Assembly (NCBI GenBank): GCA_027297825.1
Contig: JAPUHH010000007.1
Span: 1 to 15,835 of the forward strand
DNA length: 15,835 bases
Direction of reading: 5' to 3'
Source of the DNA: Gammaproteobacteria bacterium
GTDB taxonomy: Bacteria; Pseudomonadota; Gammaproteobacteria; UBA4575
Made by a program: the position numbers and the translations under genes. How positions within the stretch are numbered: position 1 is the first letter of the stretch; the number at the start of each line of letters is the position of its first letter. The notes below the pieces were generated by a model. The model saw only the letters and a list, made by a program, of their open reading frames with translations, was not told the DNA's origin and did not search any database. This document shows positions 1 to 6,351 of the stretch, one piece after another.

Positions 1-189
1 GATTCAAGACGCGAATTCCACGTAATAGCAAACTATTATGAGACAGCATGGATGCAGGTGGTAGGGCCATGCAAGGAGCGATTGCCAAATTTTGTGCTCG
101 GCAAGAAATGCCCTTGGGGTGCGACGTTGAAGCTTGACAGTTTGGGCAAGCTACAAGCTCATGAATCGATCAGAGGTTCTTTAAACTAG
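1..189 (+). CDS. 3' end of an unrecognised protein (partial)
   Basis: The plus-strand frame starting at base 1 is open for 62 codons from the window edge to a TAG at 187-189; the other two plus frames close early. The residues include three Trp and three Cys, with short strings such as WMQVVGPCKERLPNF, and I do not recognise a family. The stop overlaps the pilI stop (186-188) tail to tail through a shared CTAG, so the two would be convergent genes. It uses codons such as AGA and GGG that its neighbours use little. Sixty-two open codons can occur by chance, and a minus-strand frame is open here too, so coding status is uncertain. The expected pilJ is not visible here. Confidence 0.35.
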   Translation, partial: DSRREFHVIANYYETAWMQVVGPCKERLPNFVLGKKCPWGATLKLDSLGKLQAHESIRGSLN

Positions 190-743
190 GCTCTGCTAGC
201 CAATTTCTTAAAGCGTTCGTCTGACAATAAATTATTAACGGATAATGCAGCAAACCATTCTTCACCCAAAGAATAGAATGCACTAATGTGTTCAAGATAA
301 TCGGCATCAAACCCTTCTGGCACTTGATCACTGCCCTGATCCTGATGGAAGGATTTCATACCAATAATAGAATCGATCACCAATCCATAATAATGCGACT
401 CTTGTTTTACAAGTAATGTTCGTTTTGAACGAGCTTCAGCTTTAGATGCGATACCAAATATATAATCGTGAAGATCCAATAAGGTAACTAGATTTCCTCT
501 TACATTTGCAACACCTTTTAACCAACTGGGTGCACGCGGAATACCGGTAAAATCGGGCAACGCTATGATCTCATCGATATCTGTAATGGGAATGATGTAT
601 TGATGCGAGCCAAGATGAAATGCCAAGCCATGCGCATAACTTGCATCAGACTCTTGTTGGACTAAGCCGCCTTGTTGCCCAGCACATTTGCGATCAATAA
701 ATAATAAATACTCAAATGCAGTTGAGTCGGGAGTAGCCTGCAT
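186..743 (-). CDS. pilI: PilI, CheW-like coupling protein of the twitching chemosensory system
   Basis: A CheW-type adaptor of 185 residues. The CheW fold spans about residues 35-178, with the typical strands at AFHLGSHQYIIPI and the core LKGVANVRGNLVTLLDL (residues 75-91), where CheW proteins contact the histidine kinase. In the Pil-Chp system PilI couples the PilJ receptor to the ChpA kinase at the cell pole. The gene lies 7 bp after the pilH stop, so it is probably the third gene of a pilG-pilH-pilI unit. I see no strong ribosome site ahead of the ATG, which fits translational coupling. The gene that should follow, pilJ, is absent from the remaining 185 bases. The family call is firm; PilI rather than another CheW rests on order. 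Confidence 0.88.
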   Translation of the reverse strand: MQATPDSTAFEYLLFIDRKCAGQQGGLVQQESDASYAHGLAFHLGSHQYIIPITDIDEIIALPDFTGIPRAPSWLKGVANVRGNLVTLLDLHDYIFGIASKAEARSKRTLLVKQESHYYGLVIDSIIGMKSFHQDQGSDQVPEGFDADYLEHISAFYSLGEEWFAALSVNNLLSDERFKKLASRA

Positions 744-750
744 TAGTTCA

Positions 751-1116
751 TCAAGCCGCTAAAAATGACTTAATTGAGCTAATCAACATTTCAGAATTTA
801 CAGGCTTAACCAAATAACCCTTTGCGCCTTGGCGAGTGGCCCATACTTTATCGGTTTGCTGACTCTTTGTAGACACCATCACCACGGGTATGCTTGAGGT
901 TTCAGGGGCTTGCGTAATTTGACGAGTGGCCTGAAACCCATTCATGCCTGGCATAACAATATCCATCAAAATTAAATCAGGGTGCGTCGTCTTTGCGGCC
1001 TCAATACCTTGTTCGCCACTGTCTGCAGTTGAAACTTGGTGCCCAGTTTGTTCTAAAACTTTTGAAATAAAATGACGTTCAGTGGGTGAATCGTCAACAA
1101 TAAGAATGTGTGCCAT
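751..1116 (-). CDS. pilH: PilH, single-domain response regulator
   Basis: A 121-residue stand-alone CheY-like receiver. The acidic pair is D8-D9, the phosphoacceptor is D52 in LILMDIVMPGMNG, the switch Ser is S82 and the conserved Lys is K104 in YLVKPV. There is no output domain. In Pseudomonas, PilH opposes or balances PilG in setting pilus extension and retraction, and phosphate comes from the ChpA kinase. The gene sits 17 bp after the pilG stop and 7 bp before pilI. Assignment to PilH rather than another CheY rests on this order and on the sequence MAHILIVDDSPTE at the start, which is typical of PilH. Confidence 0.9.
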   Translation of the reverse strand: MAHILIVDDSPTERHFISKVLEQTGHQVSTADSGEQGIEAAKTTHPDLILMDIVMPGMNGFQATRQITQAPETSSIPVVMVSTKSQQTDKVWATRQGAKGYLVKPVNSEMLISSIKSFLAA

Positions 1117-1133
1117 ATTAAACTTCGGATTTA

Positions 1134-1586
1134 TTATTGTTTATTGCCATGTTCAGCAATCGCGCTAAGCAAATCATCTTTTGTGAAGGGCTTGGTTAAA
1201 TACTTCTCAGAACCAACAATTTTGCCTCTTGCTTTGTCAAAAATACTGTCTTTACTCGATAACATGATCACAGGTGTGGATTTGAAAAGTCGATTATTTT
1301 TTATAAGCGCACAAGTTTGATATCCATCTAGGCGTGGCATCATAATATCAACAAATATTAAATCAGGGTGGTGTTCTGCAATTTTTGCTAACGCCTCAAA
1401 ACCATCATTTGCGGTGACAACTTCACAGCCTTCTTTGGTTAATAAAGATTCTGCTGATTTTCGAATCGTCTTACTATCGTCAATCACCATTACTTTTAGA
1501 GCGCCCGATGCACTGCCATTCACATCAACCGAATCGCTGCCATTCACATCATCCGAATCACTTAGTGCTAAACCAGTGTCTTGCAT
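1134..1586 (-). CDS. pilG: PilG, single-domain response regulator for twitching
   Basis: A CheY-like receiver of 150 residues. The acidic pair is D36-D37, the phosphoacceptor D80 lies in IFVDIMMPRLDGYQTC, the switch Ser is S110 and the Lys is K132 in YLTKPF. The run LKVMVIDDSKTIR is near identical to Pseudomonas PilG. In that system phosphorylated PilG stimulates pilus extension and cAMP signalling. The receiver is preceded by about 29 residues rich in Asp, Ser, Gly and Asn, longer than the lead in Pseudomonas PilG, and partly built from a tandem duplication (1513-1560). I keep the ATG at 1584-1586 because an AGGAA ribosome site lies just upstream (1594-1598 on this strand). It is the first gene of the pilG-pilH-pilI unit, divergent from gshB. 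Confidence 0.92.
   Translation of the reverse strand: MQDTGLALSDSDDVNGSDSVDVNGSASGALKVMVIDDSKTIRKSAESLLTKEGCEVVTANDGFEALAKIAEHHPDLIFVDIMMPRLDGYQTCALIKNNRLFKSTPVIMLSSKDSIFDKARGKIVGSEKYLTKPFTKDDLLSAIAEHGNKQ
1513..1560 (-). repeat. 24-bp tandem duplication inside pilG
   Basis: Two direct copies, 1513-1536 and 1537-1560, differ at two of 24 positions. The unit is a multiple of three, so it stays in frame and adds eight residues. It produces the repeated Ser-Asp-Val-Asn-Gly pattern in the flexible leader before the PilG receiver domain. It looks like a recent slippage or unequal-crossover duplication. Confidence 0.85.
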
Positions 1587-1593
1587 ATCTATT

Positions 1594-1598
1594 TCCTA
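1594..1598 (-). promoter_or_regulatory. Ribosome binding site of pilG
   Basis: On the minus strand AGGAA stands a few bases before the ATG at 1586. It supports the long form of PilG that includes the duplicated acidic leader, since no comparable site precedes an internal start. Confidence 0.6.
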
Positions 1599-1772
1599 GA
1601 ACTTTTTTAATCTGACTAGTCTTGATAATCAGAACGTTATCCTGTAGACCTCCCACCGTAAGCGCTTATCTAGCAAGGCGCGAGAGGCATTACATGCAAC
1701 CATGCCAGCTGCACGATATAGGACAACAAGCTTCCGATATATGCGGTGTTATCACTGACGAGGTATACCTTC

Positions 1773-2726
1773 ATGACTGTAAAATTAGGCGTCATCATGG
1801 ATCCCATAGAAGGGATAAATGTAACTAAAGACAGTACTTTCGCGATGCTTCTAGAAGCACAACGACGCGCTTATCAAATTCATAACTTACAATCATCAGA
1901 CCTACACCTCGTTGACAATAAGGTCATGGGTCAAACGGCACAAATTTCGGTACAGGATGACAAATCCCATTGGTATAACGCGCAAGACTCAGTCCTAAGA
2001 GACCTTAGTGAACTCGATGCGGTATTAATGCGTAAAGACCCTCCCTTCAACATGGAATACATCTATACAACCTATTTATTAGATCGGTTGCAGGAACTAG
2101 GTACTGTGGTCATTAACCATCCAAGTGGTCTGCGCAGTGCCAATGAAAAATTACTGGCCACACGTTTTCCGGAATGCACCGTACCTTCAGTGGTTAGTCA
2201 AAAAAAACAAGTGCTGAATAGCTTCATTGATGAGCATCAAGAGATTGTAATCAAGCCCCTGGATGGCATGGCTGGGGAGTCTATTTTTCGTATTCAGCAT
2301 GATGATCCAAACCGCAATGTGATTATCGAGACGATAACGCACTCCGGCAACCGAACTGTAATGGCGCAGCAATTTATTGCCGCCTACAAACAAGGTGATA
2401 AACGCATATTACTGATCGACGGCGAACCCATCCCCTATGCCTTATTAAGGGTTCCTGCAAAAGGAGAATTACGCGCTAATTTAGCCAAGGGTGGCACTGG
2501 CACGGGAGTTGAACTTAACGATAGAGATCGGTGGATTTGTGCACAACTTAAACCTGAGCTAATTGCGCTGCAATTAAGTTTTGTAGGCATCGACGTAATA
2601 GGTGAATTCTTAACCGAGATCAATGTCACTAGCCCGACAGGAATCCGCGAACTAGACAAGACATTCAATTTAAATATTTGCGCAACATTATTCGATGCGA
2701 TCGAAAACCGACTTGCACTAGGCTAG
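1773..2726 (+). CDS. gshB: Glutathione synthetase
   Basis: Catalyses the ATP-dependent ligation of gamma-glutamylcysteine and glycine to glutathione in the cytoplasm. The 317-residue product matches the E. coli enzyme (about 316) in length and along its whole sequence: VKLGVIMDPI at the N terminus, FAMLLEAQRR, VLMRKDPPFNMEYIY, the ATP-grasp region IVIKPLDGMAGESIF, and FLTEINVTSPTGIRE near the C terminus. The frame is open back to a GTG at 1746. I chose the ATG at 1773 because it aligns with the family start and is preceded by a GAGG ribosome site at 1760-1763. It is divergent from pilG, and 183 bp separate it from the TonB-family gene. The gshB-pilG divergent pair is conserved in Pseudomonas. 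Confidence 0.96.
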   Translation: MTVKLGVIMDPIEGINVTKDSTFAMLLEAQRRAYQIHNLQSSDLHLVDNKVMGQTAQISVQDDKSHWYNAQDSVLRDLSELDAVLMRKDPPFNMEYIYTTYLLDRLQELGTVVINHPSGLRSANEKLLATRFPECTVPSVVSQKKQVLNSFIDEHQEIVIKPLDGMAGESIFRIQHDDPNRNVIIETITHSGNRTVMAQQFIAAYKQGDKRILLIDGEPIPYALLRVPAKGELRANLAKGGTGTGVELNDRDRWICAQLKPELIALQLSFVGIDVIGEFLTEINVTSPTGIRELDKTFNLNICATLFDAIENRLALG

Positions 2727-2813
2727 CTGCCTATCGATAATATTAAAGAAACGGTTTTTATAGGCTACCCGCTTGCCTGGCTATTGAATTGCTTACCTTA
2801 GTGGTGGTGGTGC

Positions 2814-2843
2814 TGAACAGATCAATTTAAATACAGGTATGAT
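2814..2843 (+). promoter_or_regulatory. Possible sigma-70 promoter before the tonB-algH-pyr run
   Basis: A TGAACA hexamer at 2814-2819 is followed after 18 bp by TATGAT at 2838-2843 (five of six matches to the -10 consensus). It sits about 65 bp ahead of the chosen TonB-family start, in a 183-bp gap after gshB. It fits a separate promoter for the long downstream run. This is pattern matching only. Confidence 0.35.
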
Positions 2844-2909
2844 GGCATCTAGGCTATCGACCAGTACAATAAACCCCTCAATGAGCATTTGCACCGATGT
2901 ATCGATTTT

Positions 2910-3800
2910 ATGGCAGCCGTAATTAGTACAGTACAAGTCACCTCCTCTGATCGACTCGGCTTCAGTTTATTTTTTGCCACCATCTTGCATGCCATGCTGA
3001 TTCTCGGTCTTGGCTTTGGCATCCATTTCAGTCGCGACCCTAGCCAAGCTTCTATGCTTGAAGTCACCATGGTGCTAACCAAAACACACCAGGCCCCAAC
3101 GGATGCCACACATATTGCGAGCGAGAATCAATTAGCCAGCGGCAGCACCGATTCCACCCATCATCCTTCTGCACCTTTCACCGGTACAAGTTTGCTAGAA
3201 ACAGAAGGTATTGCGCCGGTTCGAATGAGTCCTAATGAAACTTCACAGTCCAAAAACCACCAACAACAAGATCTTATTCTCTCGCAAAACCGCGCTGAGA
3301 CTTCAGTCAATGCAGAAGAATCTGTAGATAAAAAAGACCGTACTGAGCGACTCTCTCAAGAAGTTTTCGCCGCACAACGACTAGAGCTGGCAAAACTGGT
3401 AGCAGAAGTAAGCCAGCAGCAGCAGGATTATGCCAAGCGTCCTAGAATCAACTACATAGACACTTTAAGTGCAAAAACGGCAGCCGAAGCCAGCTATGTG
3501 CATGAATGGGTAGAGAAAGTAGAACGCATTGGTAATTTAAATTATCCCGATGAGGTTAGACAAGAGCACCTATCTGGGACATTGATACTGGGTGTGCTTT
3601 TAAACCAAGATGGGGGTGTAATAAAAATGGAAATTCGATCATCCGCTGGAAAATCAATCCTCAACGAAGCTGCGAAAAAAATTGTTCGTATAGCAGCCCC
3701 ATACAAGCCATTCCCCCAAGAAATGCGCGATAGTTACGACCAATTAATGGTGACTCGCACATGGCTATTCGGCAAAGACAACACCTTGCTCACCAAGTAA
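2910..3800 (+). CDS. tonB3: TonB-family energy transducer (TonB3-like)
   Basis: TonB proteins carry the energy of the inner-membrane proton gradient to outer-membrane receptors. Residues about 15-38 form one membrane segment (LGFSLFFATILHAMLILGLGFGIHF) preceded by SSDRLGF, typical of the Pseudomonas TonB3 group. A periplasmic linker follows, with a predicted coiled-coil stretch (LAKLVAEVSQQQQ). A C-terminal TonB domain covers about the last 100 residues (YVHEWVEKVERIGNLNYP to the end). The linker is rich in Ser, Thr and Gln, not the usual Pro-Lys repeat. The frame opens at a TTG (2889), but I prefer the ATG at 2910 (296 residues), which matches the family start; neither has a clear ribosome site. 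In P. aeruginosa the gene here (PA0406) is needed for twitching and pilus assembly. It ends 4 bp before algH. Confidence 0.82.
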   Translation: MAAVISTVQVTSSDRLGFSLFFATILHAMLILGLGFGIHFSRDPSQASMLEVTMVLTKTHQAPTDATHIASENQLASGSTDSTHHPSAPFTGTSLLETEGIAPVRMSPNETSQSKNHQQQDLILSQNRAETSVNAEESVDKKDRTERLSQEVFAAQRLELAKLVAEVSQQQQDYAKRPRINYIDTLSAKTAAEASYVHEWVEKVERIGNLNYPDEVRQEHLSGTLILGVLLNQDGGVIKMEIRSSAGKSILNEAAKKIVRIAAPYKPFPQEMRDSYDQLMVTRTWLFGKDNTLLTK

Positions 3801-3804
3801 TAGT

Positions 3805-4377
3805 ATGCCAGCACTTTTAACAGAGCCGCTAACAAAGCACTTGCTAATTGCGATGCCGTCTTTACAAGATCCTAATTTCTCTCGCACGGTCACCTTGATC
3901 TGCGAACATAGCAAAGATGGCGCCATGGGCATTGTCATAAACCAACCTACTTCCATGTCCGTAGAAGAACTATTCGATCGCGAGGAAATCGAGAATGCAA
4001 GCGCAGATACCTCAAATACTCACCTGGTTTTTGCCGGCGGCCCCGTACAGATAAACCGTGGCTTTATTTTGCATGACTCAGATCGAGCATGGGAATCCAC
4101 ACATATTATTGATAACGATTTAAAGCTCACTACATCCGAAGATATATTAATAGATATCGCCACAGGCAAAGGCCCCAAGAACTCAATTGTAGCTCTTGGA
4201 TATGCTGGCTGGGGAGCGGGACAATTAGAGCAAGAATTAGCCGATAACGCTTGGCTAACAGTGCCTTACGAAGCCAAGATAGTGTTTGATACACCGGTAG
4301 AAAAACGTTGGGAAACGGCAGCGAACAAACTTGGCATCGATCTACACTTGATCTCTAATGAAGCTGGACATGCATAA
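3805..4377 (+). CDS. algH: AlgH/YqgE family protein (UPF0301)
   Basis: A 190-residue member of the YqgE/AlgH family (E. coli YqgE 187 residues). The conserved blocks are all present: HLLIAMPSLQDPNFSRTV, ICEHSKDGAMGIVINQP, VFAGGPVQINRGFILH, ALGYAGWGAGQLEQE and DNAWLTVP, ending in AGHA as in E. coli. The molecular function is unsettled; the Pseudomonas name comes from an early link to alginate regulation. It starts 4 bp after the TonB-family gene and is followed after 53 bp by ruvX, the same algH-ruvX pairing seen across gammaproteobacteria. Confidence 0.94.
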   Translation: MPALLTEPLTKHLLIAMPSLQDPNFSRTVTLICEHSKDGAMGIVINQPTSMSVEELFDREEIENASADTSNTHLVFAGGPVQINRGFILHDSDRAWESTHIIDNDLKLTTSEDILIDIATGKGPKNSIVALGYAGWGAGQLEQELADNAWLTVPYEAKIVFDTPVEKRWETAANKLGIDLHLISNEAGHA

Positions 4378-4430
4378 GTATGCATTCAACAATGCGCCTG
4401 TCCTGACTAGGTGCTACCTAAAATATACAC

Positions 4431-4880
4431 ATGTCTAGTGTAATTGGTTTTGATTATGGTGAACGCAGAATAGGAGTTGCAGTTGGTGTCTTAAATATAG
4501 GTACCGCCAACCCACTAACCACTATTAGCGCCAATACACAAGGGATTCCATGGGACGAAATCGATAAGATTATAAAAGAATGGCAACCCAGCACATTAAT
4601 CGTTGGCTGTGTCGAACACAACACACAAAACAACAACCTTTTGAAGAAAAAAATACGCAACTTTTGTGATAATTTAACAACACGTTACCATGTACCAGTA
4701 GATACTATCGATGAGGCATACTCTTCCGCTACTGCCTACGAAATACTGAAAGATATGCGCTGCAAAGGTCAACGCAAAAAAATCAAAAAAACTGATATCG
4801 ACAAGGCCTCGGCAGCTATCATTTTAAATTCATGGTTATCAGCAAATCTAGATCGCATTATAAATAAAACCAACGCATGA
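4431..4880 (+). CDS. ruvX: RuvX/YqgF, putative Holliday-junction resolvase or pre-16S rRNA nuclease
   Basis: An RNase H-like nuclease of the YqgF family, 149 residues (E. coli 138). YqgF has been implicated in 16S rRNA 5' end maturation and in Holliday-junction resolution. The three expected acidic active-site positions appear as D8 in IGFDYGERRIGVAVG, E95 in TIDEAYSSA and D124 in DIDKASAAIILNSWL. Two conserved blocks are unusual. The usual GLPLN-type loop after strand four reads VGCVEHNTQ, and the Arg that normally follows the DE pair (DER) is Ala here. The extra length is mainly a basic insertion around 112-121 (KGQRKKIKKT). No ribosome site is obvious. Placement between algH and pyrR supports the call. 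Confidence 0.88.
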   Translation: MSSVIGFDYGERRIGVAVGVLNIGTANPLTTISANTQGIPWDEIDKIIKEWQPSTLIVGCVEHNTQNNNLLKKKIRNFCDNLTTRYHVPVDTIDEAYSSATAYEILKDMRCKGQRKKIKKTDIDKASAAIILNSWLSANLDRIINKTNA

Positions 4881-4904
4881 CTTAGCATTTTACTTAAGAC
4901 GACT

Positions 4905-5402
4905 ATGAACAATCCAAATGCTCAGCAATTGTTAGAAAAGCTTGCCAAAGACCTATGCATCTATATGGATAAAAATAATATACGCAAACCAATATTTATT
5001 GGCATACGTACAGGTGGGGTTTGGGTAGCCAAACATCTAATGGCATTACTGAATAATAAGAATGAACTTGGTATTCTAGATATCACATTTTATCGAGATG
5101 ATTTCAGTCGCACAGGCATTCAACCCACCGTTAAGCCATCACAATTACCATTAAGCGTTGATGATCGACACATCATTTTAGTCGACGATGTTTTACATAC
5201 CGGGCGCACCGTACGCGCTGCATTAAATGAAATTTTTGACTACGGCCGTCCCGCATCCGTAAGCTTGGCCATGCTAGTACAGCGTGATGGTAGAGAGCTA
5301 CCGATCCAAGCTGATGTGGTAGGAGACTCTCTAACTTTGAACACCACACAACATGTAAAACTGAGTGGCCCAGACCCATTAACACTAGAAATTGTTGATT
5401 AA
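4905..5402 (+). CDS. pyrR: PyrR, pyrimidine operon regulator / uracil phosphoribosyltransferase family
   Basis: A type I phosphoribosyltransferase of 165 residues. The PRPP-binding loop is at about 91-103 (ILVDDVLHTGRTV), the pyrophosphate loop at 33-38 (GIRTGG), and the PyrR-specific block LDITFYRDDFSRTG at 58-71. Bacillus PyrR binds pyr mRNA to control attenuation and has weak uracil phosphoribosyltransferase activity. In gammaproteobacteria of the Pseudomonas type its regulatory mode is less clear. The 24 bp upstream leave no room for an attenuator leader, so any RNA target must lie elsewhere. It ends 7 bp before the chosen pyrB start, and both are surely cotranscribed. Confidence 0.93.
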   Translation: MNNPNAQQLLEKLAKDLCIYMDKNNIRKPIFIGIRTGGVWVAKHLMALLNNKNELGILDITFYRDDFSRTGIQPTVKPSQLPLSVDDRHIILVDDVLHTGRTVRAALNEIFDYGRPASVSLAMLVQRDGRELPIQADVVGDSLTLNTTQHVKLSGPDPLTLEIVD

Positions 5403-5409
5403 ACATTCT

Positions 5410-6351
5410 ATGCGACATTTCCTAAACATTAGGGAACTGAGTAGTGAACAACTGACTCATATTCTTGATACCGCTGAATCATTTACCAGTGTTGACGGCC
5501 AAGCGGTAAAAAAAGTACCCCTGCTGCGTGGCAAAACAATCGTAAATTTATTCTTTGAGCCTAGCACGCGAACCCGCACAACCTTTGAACTGGCCGCAAA
5601 ACGCCTTTCTGCAGATGTGTTAAACATAAACATAGCTACCTCTGCCACCACTAAGGGCGAAAGTTTACTGGACACATTATTTAATCTTGAGGCGATGAAT
5701 ACAGATGTATTTATCGTCAGACATCCAGAAAGTGGCGCAGCAGATTTTATTGCAAAATATGTCGCTCCTCATGTCAGCATCATCAATGCGGGAGATGGCA
5801 AACATGCGCATCCTACGCAAGCAATGTTGGATATGTTTACGATTCGCAAACTCCGTAAAGACTTTTCATATCTAAGTGTTGCAATTGTGGGTGATATTTT
5901 ACATTCACGAGTGGCGCGTTCTCAGATTGAAGCACTCAATATTTTAGGTGCCAAAGAAGTACGGGTCATCGCCCCCAGAACACTATTACCCGCAAGTGTC
6001 GAAAAGTTAGGCGTGAAGGTTTTCCAAGATTGCAAACAAGGCTTACATGATGTGGATGTTGTTATCATGCTGCGCTTACAAAAAGAGCGCATGCAAGGTG
6101 CTTTTATACCTAGCGAGCATGAATACTTTCAACTCTATGGCTTAACACCCGAACGTCTAGCATTAGCAAAGCCTGATGCGCTAGTGATGCATCCCGGCCC
6201 GATTAATCGCGGTGTTGAAATTAGTTCAGAAGTCGCCGATGGGCCGCAGTCTGTTATTTTGCAACAAGTGAAATACGGCATTGCGGTACGCATGGCGATT
6301 CTATCGCTGGTAATAAGCCCAGAGCAAAATGGAGCGGCCATTGAATCTTGA
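5410..6351 (+). CDS. pyrB: Aspartate carbamoyltransferase catalytic subunit
   Basis: Catalyses carbamoyl phosphate plus aspartate to N-carbamoylaspartate, the committed step of pyrimidine synthesis. The carbamoyl-phosphate loop FEPSTRTRTTFELAA lies at about 49-63, HPTQAMLDM at 134-142, and HPGPINRGVEI near the C terminus. The frame is open back to a TTG at 5392, but the ATG at 5410 begins MRHFLNI, matching the family's RHFL block, so I use it (313 residues). It lacks the 15-20-residue N-terminal extension of the Pseudomonas enzyme, which in that genus is tied to assembly and nucleotide control. Its 3' end overlaps the next gene by 23 bp, the close pyrB-pyrX pairing known from Pseudomonas, where the two proteins form one holoenzyme. 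Confidence 0.96.
   Translation: MRHFLNIRELSSEQLTHILDTAESFTSVDGQAVKKVPLLRGKTIVNLFFEPSTRTRTTFELAAKRLSADVLNINIATSATTKGESLLDTLFNLEAMNTDVFIVRHPESGAADFIAKYVAPHVSIINAGDGKHAHPTQAMLDMFTIRKLRKDFSYLSVAIVGDILHSRVARSQIEALNILGAKEVRVIAPRTLLPASVEKLGVKVFQDCKQGLHDVDVVIMLRLQKERMQGAFIPSEHEYFQLYGLTPERLALAKPDALVMHPGPINRGVEISSEVADGPQSVILQQVKYGIAVRMAILSLVISPEQNGAAIES

Noticed and set aside
1..70. Minus-strand open frame starting at an ATG (70-68) and running off the left edge, in the place of pilJ
   Set aside because: The visible residues (MALPPASMLSHNS and on) show no PilJ-like basic start or membrane helix, and no ribosome site is present; a plus-strand frame covers the same bases.
1108..1320. Plus-strand open frame over pilH and pilG (and similar frames opposite the pil ATPases)
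   Set aside because: These are antisense shadows of strongly conserved genes, without ribosome sites or recognisable domains.
1680..1715. Sigma-54-like TGGCAT and TTGCA on the minus strand ahead of pilG
   Set aside because: The GG and GC elements are only 7 bp apart; sigma-54 promoters need 10.
1746..1772. GTG start giving a longer GshB
   Set aside because: The extra nine residues do not match the family, and the ATG at 1773 has a GAGG site and the conserved N terminus.
2719..2733. TAGGC/GCCTA hairpin at the gshB stop as a terminator
   Set aside because: A 5-bp stem overlapping the stop codon with no following T tract is too weak.
4408..4420. TAGGT/ACCTA hairpin between algH and ruvX as a terminator
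   Set aside because: The stem is only 5 bp with a 3-base loop and no T run follows; the genes appear cotranscribed.
5392..5409. TTG start giving a longer PyrB that overlaps pyrR
   Set aside because: Family alignment starts at the RHFL block beginning at the ATG 5410, and the TTG has no ribosome site.
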